In this document: in pieces, positions 52,217 to 61,967 of the stretch | Numbering within the stretch: position 1 is the first letter of the stretch | How the letters are laid out: every line of letters starts with the position of its first letter | Origin: GCA-2732755 sp965228265 | Lineage (GTDB): Bacteria; Planctomycetota; Phycisphaerae; Phycisphaerales; UBA1924 | Direction: 5' to 3' | Assembly (NCBI GenBank): GCA_965228265.1 | Contig: OZ245804.1 | Location: forward strand, 62,001 to 126,000 | DNA length: 64,000 nucleotides | Made by a program: the position numbers and the translations under genes | The notes under the pieces: model-generated | Database searches by the model: none | What the model was told of the DNA's origin: nothing | What the model saw: only the letters and a program-made list of their open reading frames with translations

Positions 52217-53231
52217 CGCTCGCCCCGGGCTGAGCGCCCTTGTACTCGATGATCCGCGTGCGCCGACCGAGCAATCGGTTCTTCAGGAACGTCAGCACAC
52301 CGACAAGAAGCGCAAACTGCGAGAGCAGCGTGAACCCGCTGCTCAGCCGCGCGATGCGCCGCGTCTTGCCACGATTGCGCTGGCGTGCGTACATGCGGAA
52401 GTACTGGATCGCGTAGATCCCTAGCAAGGCCACGATGCTCAGACCGAACGTCCAGTACGCCGCCGCGATCGCAAGCAGCGGCAGGACCCCCGCCCAGAAG
52501 ATCGGGCGGAGCGTGCGCTTCACGTTGAATCGCTCGCGCGAGCGTCCGTGCATCCACGCGCCCTCGGCCGCCGCGTGCCCGGCGCGGACGGCTCGCTTCC
52601 ACCACTGCCCGAACGTCTCCATGTTCGCGTCGTGCAGCGTCATCTCCGCGTCGAGCCTGCGGATCGTCCAACCGCCCGCCCGCAGACGGAAACACATCTC
52701 GGGCTCCTCGCCCGCGATCACGCTCGGGTCGTAGCCCCCCACCGCTTCGAGTGCCGCGTTGCGGAAAAGCGCATCGCCGCCGCAGGACTGCGCAGGCCCG
52801 ATCGGCGTGTCCCACTCCATATCGGTCAGCGTGTTGTAGATGCTCGCCTCGGGGAAACGCTCGCGACGCCGGCCGCAGACCACAGCCAGTTTCTCGTCCG
52901 CCTCGAGCGCCGATCTGGCCGTATCGATCCACTCGGCGCGGACCTCGCAATCGCCGTCGACGAACTGCACGTACTCAACCCCCGGCAGAACATCGCGCAG
53001 CCGATCGAGCCCCTCGTTGCGCGCTCTAGCCGCGGTGAAAGGTCTGGACAGATCGAGCTCGACGACCTCGACACCCAGCGATCGCGCCAGATCCCGGCTG
53101 TTGTCGGTCGAGCCCGAATCCACATACACGACCCGGTCCACACGCCCGACCAGCGAGCGCAGACACGCGGCGAGGCGTTCGCCCTCGTTCCGTCCGATCG
53201 CCACCGCGCCGATGCCGCCCGCCCCGCTCAT
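52209..53231 (-). CDS. Glycosyltransferase family 2 with C-terminal membrane segments
   Basis: The 340-residue protein has a GT-A domain with 'AIGRNEGERLAACLRSL', 'VVYVDSGSTDNSRDLA' and the DxD-like 'QFVDGDCEV'. After about residue 230, hydrophobic helices ('PIFWAGVLPLLAIAAAYW', 'FTLLSQFALLVGVLTF') attach it to the membrane. It overlaps the sulfotransferase stop by four bases (ATGA). Confidence 0.92.
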   Translation of the reverse strand: MSGAGGIGAVAIGRNEGERLAACLRSLVGRVDRVVYVDSGSTDNSRDLARSLGVEVVELDLSRPFTAARARNEGLDRLRDVLPGVEYVQFVDGDCEVRAEWIDTARSALEADEKLAVVCGRRRERFPEASIYNTLTDMEWDTPIGPAQSCGGDALFRNAALEAVGGYDPSVIAGEEPEMCFRLRAGGWTIRRLDAEMTLHDANMETFGQWWKRAVRAGHAAAEGAWMHGRSRERFNVKRTLRPIFWAGVLPLLAIAAAYWTFGLSIVALLGIYAIQYFRMYARQRNRGKTRRIARLSSGFTLLSQFALLVGVLTFLKNRLLGRRTRIIEYKGAQPGASDA

Positions 53232-54112
53232 GACATACTCCCGGCGGTGGCGAACGTCATGACCTCGCGGACGGTGCGCTCTTTGAAGTTCTCGCAGGTC
53301 AGCGGCTCATCAAGGCCGAGCATCGCCGAAAGCTCACGCAGGTCCTCGTCGTAGAGCGTCTCAAGCATCTGCCGAACCGCGGGCGAGAGATCGGGGCGTT
53401 CTTTCATCCGCCAGAGACTCTTGGCGCGGTCGCGCAGGCTCTTTGGCACCAGGCCCCGCCGGATCTGCTTGAGCCCGGGCGCGTTGAGCACCGCGTCGCG
53501 CAGCGGGCTCTTGCGCAGACGCTGGCCCGACACATTCTGATCGCCCGCATCGACCCACACCGGCTTGCCCGCGTATCCCAGAAACGCGCACACACGCTCG
53601 AGCTCGGCCTGTGGCTCGGCCCGCAGGCGCTCGTTGAACACGGGCAGAACGCGGTCCGCCCCGTACGCGTCGAGCCACGGTCCAATCTGCATCGCGTAGC
53701 GCCCGTAATCCACGATCCACGGGTTCTTCGCGAGTTCATCGTCGATCGGACCCGACACCAGCCGCTGCGACCACTCGTGCATGTACTGAGACACAACGCG
53801 ATCGATCGGGTGGCGCATGACATAGATCAGCCGGGCGTCCGGGAGCATCGCTCTGAACCGCTCGATCGTGTGCGGGTACGTCGGCAGCTTCGTGTAGTGC
53901 GTGCTCGCCTCACCCACGAGCGAGCAACCCTTGGCCCCGTCAAACAGCGACTCGTACCACGCCGGCCCATTGGCGTAGATCTCGTCGTTGCTGAAGAAGT
54001 TCGGCTCCTTCGGGTCGGAGATGAACACGCCCTCCTGCGCCGCCAGCTGCACCGCGAGCGTCGTGGTCGCGCATTTCATCGCGCCGATGACGACAAAGCC
54101 GGGCAGCGTCAC
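53228..54112 (-). CDS. Sulfotransferase (PAPS-dependent)
   Basis: The 294-residue protein starts with the PAPS 5'-phosphosulfate loop 'VVIGAMKCATTTLAVQL'. It has the 3'-phosphate site 'VMRHPIDRVVSQYMHEW', the layout of cytosolic and heparan-type sulfotransferases. Its place among glycosyltransferases suggests sulfation of the sugar polymer or its repeat unit. The start is a GTG at 54112 overlapping the preceding stop. The longer upstream frame is the shadow of the preceding gene. Confidence 0.92.
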   Translation of the reverse strand: MTLPGFVVIGAMKCATTTLAVQLAAQEGVFISDPKEPNFFSNDEIYANGPAWYESLFDGAKGCSLVGEASTHYTKLPTYPHTIERFRAMLPDARLIYVMRHPIDRVVSQYMHEWSQRLVSGPIDDELAKNPWIVDYGRYAMQIGPWLDAYGADRVLPVFNERLRAEPQAELERVCAFLGYAGKPVWVDAGDQNVSGQRLRKSPLRDAVLNAPGLKQIRRGLVPKSLRDRAKSLWRMKERPDLSPAVRQMLETLYDEDLRELSAMLGLDEPLTCENFKERTVREVMTFATAGSMS

Positions 54113-55110
54113 GAGGCACCTCCCGGGCGCCACCGGCGCATGGGAGACGAGAAAGCCGTCCAGTTGTCGCGCAGCGCGCGTCTGGGCGTGCCGATGCGTC
54201 GGCCCTGAAAGACGCGGCGCGCCAGCGCGACGAGCCAGCCCGCGGTCCACGCCGTGTTGGCCGCGACCAGGCCGATCCGGCCGCCGAACTTCACGAAATA
54301 GCGCGTGCGCGAGGCGTAGAAGTACGCGGGCAGACGCTTGCGCGCAGCCGCGTAGGACTTCACGGGCGACGAGCCGCCGCGCAGGTGCACGACGTGCGCC
54401 GCGGGCCAGTGCAGCACCTCGTACCCCGCCCGGCGCGCCATCCGGCAGTAGTCCGCGTCCTCGAAGTACATGAAGTACCCCTCGTCCATCAGCCCCACCT
54501 TCGACACGACCTCGCCCCGGATCAGTACGCACGCGAAGCTCACCCAGTCCGCTTGCGTCGGCTCCTCGAAAATCCCCATCGACACGTCGCGCGACGCGAA
54601 CATCTTTGTGATCGGCCCCGTCTGCGCACCGGCGATCAGTTCGCTCCAGACGCTCTTGTCCCGGAAGCACGAGTTCTGCGGCTCGGCGTTCTCCCACTCC
54701 AGGCGAGGCCCGACCAGCCCCGCCCCCGGCCGCTCTTCCATCGCGCGCAGAAGCTCGGCGATCGCGCCCGGGCGGACCAGCGTGTCGCTGTTGAGCAGCA
54801 GATAAAACTCGGCCTCCACGGCCTGCATGCCCACGTTGTTGCCCGCGCTGAACCCGCCGTTCACCTCCGAACGCACCAAGGCCGCCCAGCCCGTCCAACC
54901 CCGCGCCGCGAGCGTGCTCTCGATCTCGTCGGCCGAGCCATCGCCCGAGCAGTTGTCCACCACGACCGCGACATCGCGCGTGTGATCGAGCTCCGCCTCG
55001 AGCGTGGCCAGACAGTCCGCGACAAGCCCGGGTGTCTTGTAGTTCAGCACCACGACCGCGAGTCGTTTCGGGTTGTTGAGTCGTGCGCCCTGCACCGATC
55101 CCCGCTCCAT
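54109..55110 (-). CDS. Glycosyltransferase family 2 (rhamnosyltransferase-like)
   Basis: The 333-residue enzyme has 'LAVVVLNYKTPGLVADCLA', 'VDNCSGDGSADEIES', 'NNVGMQAVEAEFYLLLNSDT' and the acceptor-side 'MYFEDADYCRMARRAGY', all typical of GT2 enzymes such as WbbL-like rhamnosyltransferases. The ATG at 55110 overlaps the preceding stop (ATGA). Residues encoded further upstream are out of character. It is the fourth gene in the minus-strand block. Confidence 0.92.
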   Translation of the reverse strand: MERGSVQGARLNNPKRLAVVVLNYKTPGLVADCLATLEAELDHTRDVAVVVDNCSGDGSADEIESTLAARGWTGWAALVRSEVNGGFSAGNNVGMQAVEAEFYLLLNSDTLVRPGAIAELLRAMEERPGAGLVGPRLEWENAEPQNSCFRDKSVWSELIAGAQTGPITKMFASRDVSMGIFEEPTQADWVSFACVLIRGEVVSKVGLMDEGYFMYFEDADYCRMARRAGYEVLHWPAAHVVHLRGGSSPVKSYAAARKRLPAYFYASRTRYFVKFGGRIGLVAANTAWTAGWLVALARRVFQGRRIGTPRRALRDNWTAFSSPMRRWRPGGAS

Positions 55111-56612
55111 CACGCCCGGCCCGGGCCCGCGTCTGCCAGCACCCGATCCCGGCCAGGTTGCCCGAGCGCCACTCGCTGGCGATGCCTCGACCGCGCCCCC
55201 ACCCGTCCGGCCGCCTTCTCGGTCACGACCAGCCCCGTGATGCCCCCGGCGGCCATCACGTACATCGGGTTCAGCATCGAGTTGGGCAAACAATCCATCG
55301 CGTACATACACAGCACAGCCGCCAGGCCTGTCGCCGCTGCGTATTCAGGCGAGATCAATCTTTCAGCATTGAATCGCTTGAGCAGCATGAAGACGGGCAG
55401 GAGCAGCACGAGGAAACTCGCCGTCAACCCGATGATGCCGTTCTGCCCGAGCGTGATGATCCAGAACCCGTCGGTTACGGTCAGGTCGTTGCCCGCGTCG
55501 TCGTAGACGCGGTTACGCCCCCAGCCGCCCCATCCCAGGAGGGGCCGCTCCATCGCCTTCTCGAGCAGCATGTGCTCGTTCTCGAACCTGAACTGGACCG
55601 ATCCGGCGCGGTCCTCGTCGATTTTGGCGACCAGATCGACGAGCGTCTGATCGAAGCTGATGTTCGTGTACTGCTGCGTCATGCGCACGCCCACGAACAC
55701 GAACGGGATCAGCGCAAACAGCACCATCGGAATGCGGATCTTCAGCACACGCAGCGCCCCGAGTGCGCCGCACGCGATGGCGAAGACAAGCAACCCGTTG
55801 AGCGCCCGACAGAGCACAAAGACCCCGAGCAGCCCGATCACGATGGGCCAGAAGACCACCGTCGGCCCCACCGCGTCGACGACTCTGCGCCGGCCGCCGG
55901 TGTCCTGGATCATCCGCTTGCCACGCATCCCCGGGGGCATGAGCGGGAAGACCCGAATCGTTTTCGTGAACCAGAACCAGCACGCCAGCAGCGTGCACGA
56001 GGCCATCAGGACGCCCATCATCAGGCCGTGACGCTGGAAGACCAGAGGCCGCCACCCACCCAGACGCCGCGTCGCCGTCCCGCCGTGGTCGTACGTCCGG
56101 AACCCGTAGATGGACTGGTGCAGCCTCGGGCTGAACCTGATCTCCCACAGGATGAATGGCACATAGAGCAGCGCCGCGAAGATGAAGATCATCGCCATGT
56201 GCTTGAGCGCCGCGTAGTCCGTCACGTACAGCCGCCCGATCAGATAAGGCAGCCCCCAGACATAGAGCTGGCTCTGGATATTCGCCGCCCCGTCGTACGC
56301 GCCCAGATCGTTCGACATCGACGTAAAGAACGGCGAGATGCACCACACAACGATCGGCAGATCAAACCACGAGGGCCGGAGCCTGAGAAAGCGTGTCGGG
56401 TCAAAGAAGAAGATGCACCCGATCACATTGAGCGACACCGCCACGTTGCGTGTGATGTCGAGCGGCCCCACCTGGAAGTGCCCCCAGGGCAGAAAAAGCC
56501 ACCCGATCACCAGCCCGCTGAAGGCAGCCGTCCGCTTGGGCAGAAACAGGAACAACGCCGGCACGCCGACGAAGAACCACCCGAGCAGCGCGATGTAACC
56601 CTGGGGCGTCAT
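55110..56612 (-). CDS. O-antigen ligase/polymerase-like membrane protein
   Basis: The 500-residue protein has about eleven hydrophobic helices and a large loop near residues 320-375 with 'FRFENEHMLLEKAMERPLLG' followed by WGGWGRN, the pattern of the Wzy_C/O-antigen ligase family. It should polymerise or ligate the repeat units after flipping. The Arg-rich last 40 residues are unusual. AGGAG lies 13 bases before the ATG. About 140 bp without a gene separate it from the flippase upstream. Confidence 0.88.
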   Translation of the reverse strand: MTPQGYIALLGWFFVGVPALFLFLPKRTAAFSGLVIGWLFLPWGHFQVGPLDITRNVAVSLNVIGCIFFFDPTRFLRLRPSWFDLPIVVWCISPFFTSMSNDLGAYDGAANIQSQLYVWGLPYLIGRLYVTDYAALKHMAMIFIFAALLYVPFILWEIRFSPRLHQSIYGFRTYDHGGTATRRLGGWRPLVFQRHGLMMGVLMASCTLLACWFWFTKTIRVFPLMPPGMRGKRMIQDTGGRRRVVDAVGPTVVFWPIVIGLLGVFVLCRALNGLLVFAIACGALGALRVLKIRIPMVLFALIPFVFVGVRMTQQYTNISFDQTLVDLVAKIDEDRAGSVQFRFENEHMLLEKAMERPLLGWGGWGRNRVYDDAGNDLTVTDGFWIITLGQNGIIGLTASFLVLLLPVFMLLKRFNAERLISPEYAAATGLAAVLCMYAMDCLPNSMLNPMYVMAAGGITGLVVTEKAAGRVGARSRHRQRVALGQPGRDRVLADAGPGRA

Positions 56613-56752
56613 GACAGCGGACCGGCACTCCTGAGGGGCTCTTGTGCAATCCTAGACGCCCGATTCTCGGACCCGAGCGCGCAGAATCAGCCCACAACTA
56701 GTGTCGGCCCGAGAGCCCCGATCCATAAGAAACAAGACGCCGATCCACGCGA

Positions 56753-58258
56753 TTATCGGCTCGGACGCAGCTCGTGGTAGCACAAGAGCATCGGGCGGAG
56801 CCAGAAGAGCCCGGTCACGGCACTGGCGACGAGCACCCCCGCCAGAGCCGCCCCGCGCGCGTGCCCGATGAACGAAGCCGCGAAATCGCCCGCCAGCATC
56901 CCGAGAGCCGCGCTGGCGACAACCAGCCAGCATGTCCTGGCGTCCTTGGGCAGCACGTGCAGCCCCCGCCGCGTCGCGTTGATCGCCATCGACGCGTACT
57001 GGAAGCAGTCCGAGAGCGCCACCCCCGCGATGAACCCCATCATCCCGAGCTGCCGGTACCCCACCCACGTCAGCAGCGCAAAGCCGATGATCTTCATCAC
57101 CTGCCCCGTCGCGATCGCTCGGGGCTTGCCGATCGCCATCAGCGCGGCCTTGGAGGTCTCGCTCAGCACCCGCATCAGCATCCCCACCGCCAGCAGCTGG
57201 AGCATCCAGCCGGCCGAGTGGAACTGCACCGGGTAGAGCAGCTTCACCGCCCAGGGCCCCGCCGCGAACATCCCGCTGGCCGCCAGCCCGGTCGCCACGA
57301 GCACGGGCTGTCGCACCCGATCCAGCACCCGCGACAGGTCCTCGCCCCGGTTGATCACCTTGGCGTACGTCGGGAAAACGACCTGATTGCCAAGCCTCAT
57401 CACGGCCTGCATCGGAACCGTCGAGAACGTCGCCGCCACGCCGTAGATCCCGAGCCACGTCACATCGAACACCTTGCCGAAGGCGAGCTTGTCGATCTGC
57501 GAGGTGACAAAGGTCAGGATCGTGGCGACAAAGATCCACCCGCCAAAGCGCAGCAGGTCCTTGGCAGCCGTGTTGCTCCACCCGATCGTCGCCCGGTGCT
57601 CGGCAAAGACAATGTGCGAAACCGTCGTCCTGAACAGGGCTCCCGTGATGTTCCCCGCCACCAGCGCCCACACGCTCGGGTGCAGGAACGCCCACACCAG
57701 CATCACCACCAGCCCCGCCGACTGCGTGCCCAGCTCGATCAGCGTGAGCTTCTTCACGTCGAGGTTCCGCTTGGCCAGGATCATCCCAGACGAGGCGCAC
57801 CCATTCAGCAGCGTGATCACGCCCGTGAGCGGAATCAGCTGCGCCAGGATCGGCTCGCCGTAGTAGCTCGCAAACGGGAGCGCAAAGAGCCAGCACGCGC
57901 CGTACAGCACCGCGCCGCGGATGACCTGAAGCGTCCAGGCCGTGTTGACATAGAGCTTGTCGTCGCCCTTCTTGTGCTGAATCAGCCCGAGGTTGAACCC
58001 CACATCGGAGAACATCCGCAGGCCCTGGAGGAACGAGTTGACCAGCGCCATCAGCCCGAGCGCGCCGATGTTGTCCACCAGCAGGTACGCCAGTATCAGG
58101 TTGGACACCAGGCGCAGGAAGTTGCCGAAGGCAAACCCGCCCATCGTCCACATCGACGCCTTCACCGCCGTGGCCTTGAGCGACTCAGGCCTGGGCGTGC
58201 GCATGGCGTCGATCGGCGCGGTGCTCTCGATCGCAGATTCGTTCTTCGGGACACTCAC
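56753..58258 (-). CDS. Polysaccharide flippase (Wzx-like, MOP superfamily)
   Basis: The 501-residue polytopic protein has the MOP/Wzx arrangement of about twelve to fourteen helices. Characteristic stretches are 'LVSNLILAYLLVDNIGALGL', 'GLIQHKKGDDKLYVNTAW' and 'LGIYGVAATFSTVPMQ'. It would move the lipid-linked repeat unit across the inner membrane. The start is a GTG with GAAGG upstream at a long distance. It is the first gene of the minus-strand assembly block. Confidence 0.92.
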   Translation of the reverse strand: MSVPKNESAIESTAPIDAMRTPRPESLKATAVKASMWTMGGFAFGNFLRLVSNLILAYLLVDNIGALGLMALVNSFLQGLRMFSDVGFNLGLIQHKKGDDKLYVNTAWTLQVIRGAVLYGACWLFALPFASYYGEPILAQLIPLTGVITLLNGCASSGMILAKRNLDVKKLTLIELGTQSAGLVVMLVWAFLHPSVWALVAGNITGALFRTTVSHIVFAEHRATIGWSNTAAKDLLRFGGWIFVATILTFVTSQIDKLAFGKVFDVTWLGIYGVAATFSTVPMQAVMRLGNQVVFPTYAKVINRGEDLSRVLDRVRQPVLVATGLAASGMFAAGPWAVKLLYPVQFHSAGWMLQLLAVGMLMRVLSETSKAALMAIGKPRAIATGQVMKIIGFALLTWVGYRQLGMMGFIAGVALSDCFQYASMAINATRRGLHVLPKDARTCWLVVASAALGMLAGDFAASFIGHARGAALAGVLVASAVTGLFWLRPMLLCYHELRPSR

Positions 58259-58563
58259 GCGCGGGAAACCTTCAGCACACCAGTCTTAGAGCCGGCACAA
58301 CAACGACCATTGATCGGCCAGATCGGTGCGGTTGTTACACGAAGCAACCCGACGGATGCCCCTCGCCCCTCATCGGCACACAGAAACACCGTTTGAAGCC
58401 CAGGACCGGATCGGCCGCACGCCCGACGAGCCAGCATAGACCCGGTCCATGACCAGTCATCCCGGTCTCGCCCAGCGTCAGCCGCCCCCCAAAACCCACG
58501 TCCGCGTGGTTTCCCACGCGGACGGGTGCTCTCTCCTTCCCGACTCAGCCGGGATGGTTCAGC
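58259..58563. other. Intergenic region before the flippase, after the beta-helix gene
   Basis: No gene is seen. It holds the hairpin listed at 58499-58524, and on the minus strand a TAAGAC box upstream of the flippase start that may be part of its promoter. Confidence 0.4.
58499..58524 (-). terminator. Probable terminator of the beta-helix gene
   Basis: A perfect 11-bp stem (58499-58509 with 58514-58524) and a four-base loop are followed on the minus strand by TGGGTTTTGG. The T-run is weak. Confidence 0.5.
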
Positions 58564-60612
58564 TCAGTTCGAGTTGACCAGCGTGAACCCCTCGCGGAAG
58601 TACTCCCCGATGGCCTCGGCGGTCAGGCGCTCGTCCCAGTCGCCCTTGCGGACCGAGCGCATCGCCTCGATCAGCTCATCGGCGCCGGACAGGCCGATCG
58701 AGCGGGCGTACGTGTCGAACGTCCGGGTGTCGTCGACGAACGGGCTCGTCAGGATCTGCGAACCGTCGCCGTGATCGCTGTTCCACTCGGGCAGGCTCAG
58801 GTCCGAGCTGCCCACCTGGAACCAGTCCGGGTCCCCGGCACGCATGTAGCGGTTGCCCGAGTACGTCACAGCGTTGATCGTCTCCGCGTCGCGGTGCTTG
58901 ATCAGGTGCTTGTCGTCGTCTGAGTTCGTCAGGATGTTGTCACGGAACGTCACGCTCACCGCGTTCTCACGCACACGGAAGGGCAGGTCCCAGTCGTGGA
59001 CGATGTTGTTGGCGATGAGGGCGTTGCGGACCGGGGCCGAAGAGGGTCCGTCGATCGAGATGCCGTAGGCGCTGCTGGGCTCGTTGAGGTTTCGGCTGAG
59101 GATGTTCTCGGTCACCTCGATCTCCGCGGTGTGCTGGATGACGATGCCGTCACCACGCGGAAGCTCCGGGCTGATATCGATGCCCTCGAGGATGACGTTG
59201 CGCTTGATGGTGCCGTAGACGGGCGTCTCGTAGGTCTGACCGCCCTCGTTGCCCATCATGATGGACATCGGGTTCTGGTAGAAGATGTTGCCCTCGAGGA
59301 TGCCGCCCTTGCGGGCCTGGATGCCGTGCGAGCCGGCACGCATCACGATGTTGTTCTTGAAGACAAGATCCTCGGTGGACCGCTGGATGTAGCAGTTGTG
59401 CGCGAAGATCGTCGCCGAGGCCGACCGACCGGCGTCGCTGTCCCAGCCGTTGCGGTCGATGATGTTGCCCTCGATCAGAAGGCCGTGCGTGTGGGAGGAG
59501 TAGATCGCCTGGGCGTGCGTGGAGCCGCGTGCATCGAGAATCACGTTCCTGCGGATGCGGACGTTCTCGATCTTGTCGCTGCTGCTGCCCTGCACGATGA
59601 TGTTCACGTAGTACTGATTGAGGTAGCAGTCCTCGATCAGGAAGTCCTCAACAGCGCCCGTCACGATGCGGATGCCGCCGGCCGGGTGACCCGTTCCGGG
59701 CTCGAGGTGGAGGCTGGTGATCGCGACGTGGTGCCGCGGATCAGACCCGGCGAGATTGAAGGCCGGGCTTGTGCCCGTGTAGAACTTGGGCCGCGGGCCC
59801 TCGCCGTAGGCGCCGATGACCATCGGCTTGTCCTCGCTCATCCCCGAGAACTTGAAGCTCCCGAAGTTGCCCGAGAACGTATCGCCCCGCTTGAAGAGCA
59901 GCCAGTCCGGCTGACCCGAACGCAGCTTCGACAGACCTCGATCGATCGTGCGCAGCGGCGCAGCCGGCGAGAGCCCGTCGTTGGAGTCGTTGCCGAGCGT
60001 GCTGGAAACGTAGATCACACGGCTCTCGGGCGCTGGCGACAGATCGGTCCAGCCCTCGGTGTAGTTGTTGTCGCTGTTGTCGTCGCTGTCGTCGTCGTCC
60101 CCGCCGCCGCCGCCGTCGTTGTTGTCATCATCGCCGTCGTCGTTGTTGCCGGCGTTGTTGGTGCCCCCACCATTGAGCCCGTCGTCATGCCCGCCGTGGG
60201 CGTTCAGACGCTCGATATAGGCCGAGTAATCGGCCGGCGTAAGTCGGCCGTCGCCGTTGGCGTCGGCTGCCATGTTCCCGGCGCGATAGAGCAGGAGCCA
60301 CTGGGCCACCTGCCTCTGAAGATCGTCGGGGATGTCGTCCGGATACCACTCGGTCTCGTCCTCATTGTTGTTATTGCTGCCGCTGCCGTTGCTGCCGCTC
60401 CCTGAGGAGTTGCCGCTCGACGAATCGTTCACATCCGTCTTGGTCGTGCGAGGCACGTAGCGAACGATCCGCTTGCCGTTTGGCAACGCGATCACGATCC
60501 GCTCCATCTCGACGTCTTCCCCCGCCGATTGAGCCGCCGCGGGTGCCGTCACGGCACCAGAACTGAGCATGAGTGCGAGCGTTGCCGCCTGCCACTTGCG
60601 AGTCAGGTTCAT
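58564..60612 (-). CDS. Secreted right-handed parallel beta-helix protein with dockerin-like EF-hand
   Basis: The 682-residue protein has a signal peptide (LALMLSSGAVTAPAAA). A short conserved-looking N-terminal part and a Ser/Asn/Gly linker follow. One dockerin/EF-hand-like calcium loop (ADANGDGRLTPADYSAYI, about residue 115) is next, then an Asp/Asn/Gly-rich low-complexity stretch. The C-terminal half is repeated beta-helix coils ('NVRIRRNVILDARGS', 'LVFKNNIVMRAGSHGI', 'IEVTENILSRNL'). Such folds are common in polysaccharide lyases and surface carbohydrate-binding proteins. The catalytic type is not evident. GGAGG precedes the ATG at 60612. It lies within the EPS locus and may act on the polymer. 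Confidence 0.85.
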   Translation of the reverse strand: MNLTRKWQAATLALMLSSGAVTAPAAAQSAGEDVEMERIVIALPNGKRIVRYVPRTTKTDVNDSSSGNSSGSGSNGSGSNNNNEDETEWYPDDIPDDLQRQVAQWLLLYRAGNMAADANGDGRLTPADYSAYIERLNAHGGHDDGLNGGGTNNAGNNDDGDDDNNDGGGGGDDDDSDDNSDNNYTEGWTDLSPAPESRVIYVSSTLGNDSNDGLSPAAPLRTIDRGLSKLRSGQPDWLLFKRGDTFSGNFGSFKFSGMSEDKPMVIGAYGEGPRPKFYTGTSPAFNLAGSDPRHHVAITSLHLEPGTGHPAGGIRIVTGAVEDFLIEDCYLNQYYVNIIVQGSSSDKIENVRIRRNVILDARGSTHAQAIYSSHTHGLLIEGNIIDRNGWDSDAGRSASATIFAHNCYIQRSTEDLVFKNNIVMRAGSHGIQARKGGILEGNIFYQNPMSIMMGNEGGQTYETPVYGTIKRNVILEGIDISPELPRGDGIVIQHTAEIEVTENILSRNLNEPSSAYGISIDGPSSAPVRNALIANNIVHDWDLPFRVRENAVSVTFRDNILTNSDDDKHLIKHRDAETINAVTYSGNRYMRAGDPDWFQVGSSDLSLPEWNSDHGDGSQILTSPFVDDTRTFDTYARSIGLSGADELIEAMRSVRKGDWDERLTAEAIGEYFREGFTLVNSN

Positions 60613-60998
60613 ATCGACCTCCGAATGCCTTGTCCAATCAAGGCTTACGGCAAAGATCGACCGCAGCGAGAGGCCCCGTGAGCCCCCGGAGAGTCTCACC
60701 CGAGTGCCGAGGCGGCATCCCCAGCACAAGGGCACTGATCCATACCCCCCCCACAATCCGCACAGCCCAATCCCAAACCCGCGCCACGCACACTGGATAG
60801 GCACTCTGGGCAACCCCAACACCCTGAAGGACCGATCATCCACGCGTTGACGCATCAACATGTTATTCGAGACGCTGCTGTATGCAGCAATGATTCTCGG
60901 ACATCAGCGATGCAAACCGGGTCAAACCCCGAAGTCAGCCCGATCGCTCACAACGCCGATACCGTGTACAACCACACACGCAGGAACGCCAAACACGC
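60613..60998. other. Divergent intergenic region
   Basis: No gene is evident between the beta-helix gene (minus) and the GT2 gene (plus). It must hold both promoters. A TTGACG near 60846 and TACCGT near 60961 are candidate elements for the + strand but are not spaced as one promoter. Confidence 0.4.
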
Positions 60999-61967
60999 AT
61001 GAGCGAACAGAACCCACAGCCAAAGACCGGCGCTCCCGGACGTCGATACGCGCTCATCTGCCCCTGCAAGGACGAAGCCGAGCACGCACAGGCCACCATC
61101 GACTCCCTCGCCGCCCAGTCCGAACCGCCCACACTCTGCCTCTTCGTCGACGACGGCTCAACCGACGACACACCTCGAATCCTCAGAGAGGCCGAGAACA
61201 AATACCCGTGGTTCAAGGTCCACCACCGGAGGAACACCGGCCAGCGCCGCGTCGGACCGGGCGTTATCGCTGCCTTCAACGAGGGCTATGAGCAGATCAA
61301 CAAAGAAGACTTCGACTTCGTCTGCAAGATCGACGCCGACCTCGAATTCCCGCCTCGCTACTTCGAGCTCGTCATGGACAAGATGAACTCGCACCCCCGC
61401 TACGGCAACTACTCGGGCAAGCTCTACGTCCGCCTGGGCGATGGCACGCTCGAACCCGAACCCACCGGCGACGAGAACGCCGTCGGAAACGCCAAGTTCT
61501 TCCGCGTCAAAGCTTTCGAGGATATCGGGCGCTTCGCCGAGGAAGTCGGCTGGGACGGCATCGACGGCCACATGTGCCGAATGAAGGGCTGGATCGCTCA
61601 GAGCGAAGAACACCCCGAGCTCCGGATCATCCACCGACGACTCATGGGCTCCTCTTATAAAGGTATCTTCCACGGCCGCCAGCGCTGGGGACGTGCCAAG
61701 TGGTACATGGGCACCAGCCCCTTCTACATGATCTTCGTCACCCTCTACCGCATGAAAGAACGACCCGTCATCATCGGGGGCCTCGGCATCCTCACCGGCT
61801 ACATCAAATCCATGCTCACCGGCTACCCGCGCCACGGCTCCAAAGAGTTCCGACGCTTCCTCCGCAAGTTCGAGCACCGCTCGCTCGTGATCGGCAAGGC
61901 CGCCGCCGCCCGAGAAGCAAACGAACGAACCAAACGCGAATGGGACAAGCACCTCCCCGCCACATGA
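60999..61967 (+). CDS. Glycosyltransferase family 2
   Basis: The 322-residue GT-A enzyme has 'RYALICPCKDEAEHAQATID', 'CLFVDDGSTDDTPRILR' and the metal site 'VCKIDADLEFPP'. Towards the C-terminus a hydrophobic segment (TSPFYMIFVTLYRM, then VIIGGLGILTGY) suggests membrane association. The stop overlaps the WecB-like start (ATGA), so the two act in the same pathway, probably adding sugars to a lipid-linked intermediate. Confidence 0.92.
   Translation: MSEQNPQPKTGAPGRRYALICPCKDEAEHAQATIDSLAAQSEPPTLCLFVDDGSTDDTPRILREAENKYPWFKVHHRRNTGQRRVGPGVIAAFNEGYEQINKEDFDFVCKIDADLEFPPRYFELVMDKMNSHPRYGNYSGKLYVRLGDGTLEPEPTGDENAVGNAKFFRVKAFEDIGRFAEEVGWDGIDGHMCRMKGWIAQSEEHPELRIIHRRLMGSSYKGIFHGRQRWGRAKWYMGTSPFYMIFVTLYRMKERPVIIGGLGILTGYIKSMLTGYPRHGSKEFRRFLRKFEHRSLVIGKAAAAREANERTKREWDKHLPAT

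Noticed and set aside
60055..60190. Simple-sequence GTC/GTT tract as a microsatellite
   Set aside because: It encodes the Asp/Asn/Gly linker of the beta-helix protein with mixed codons.
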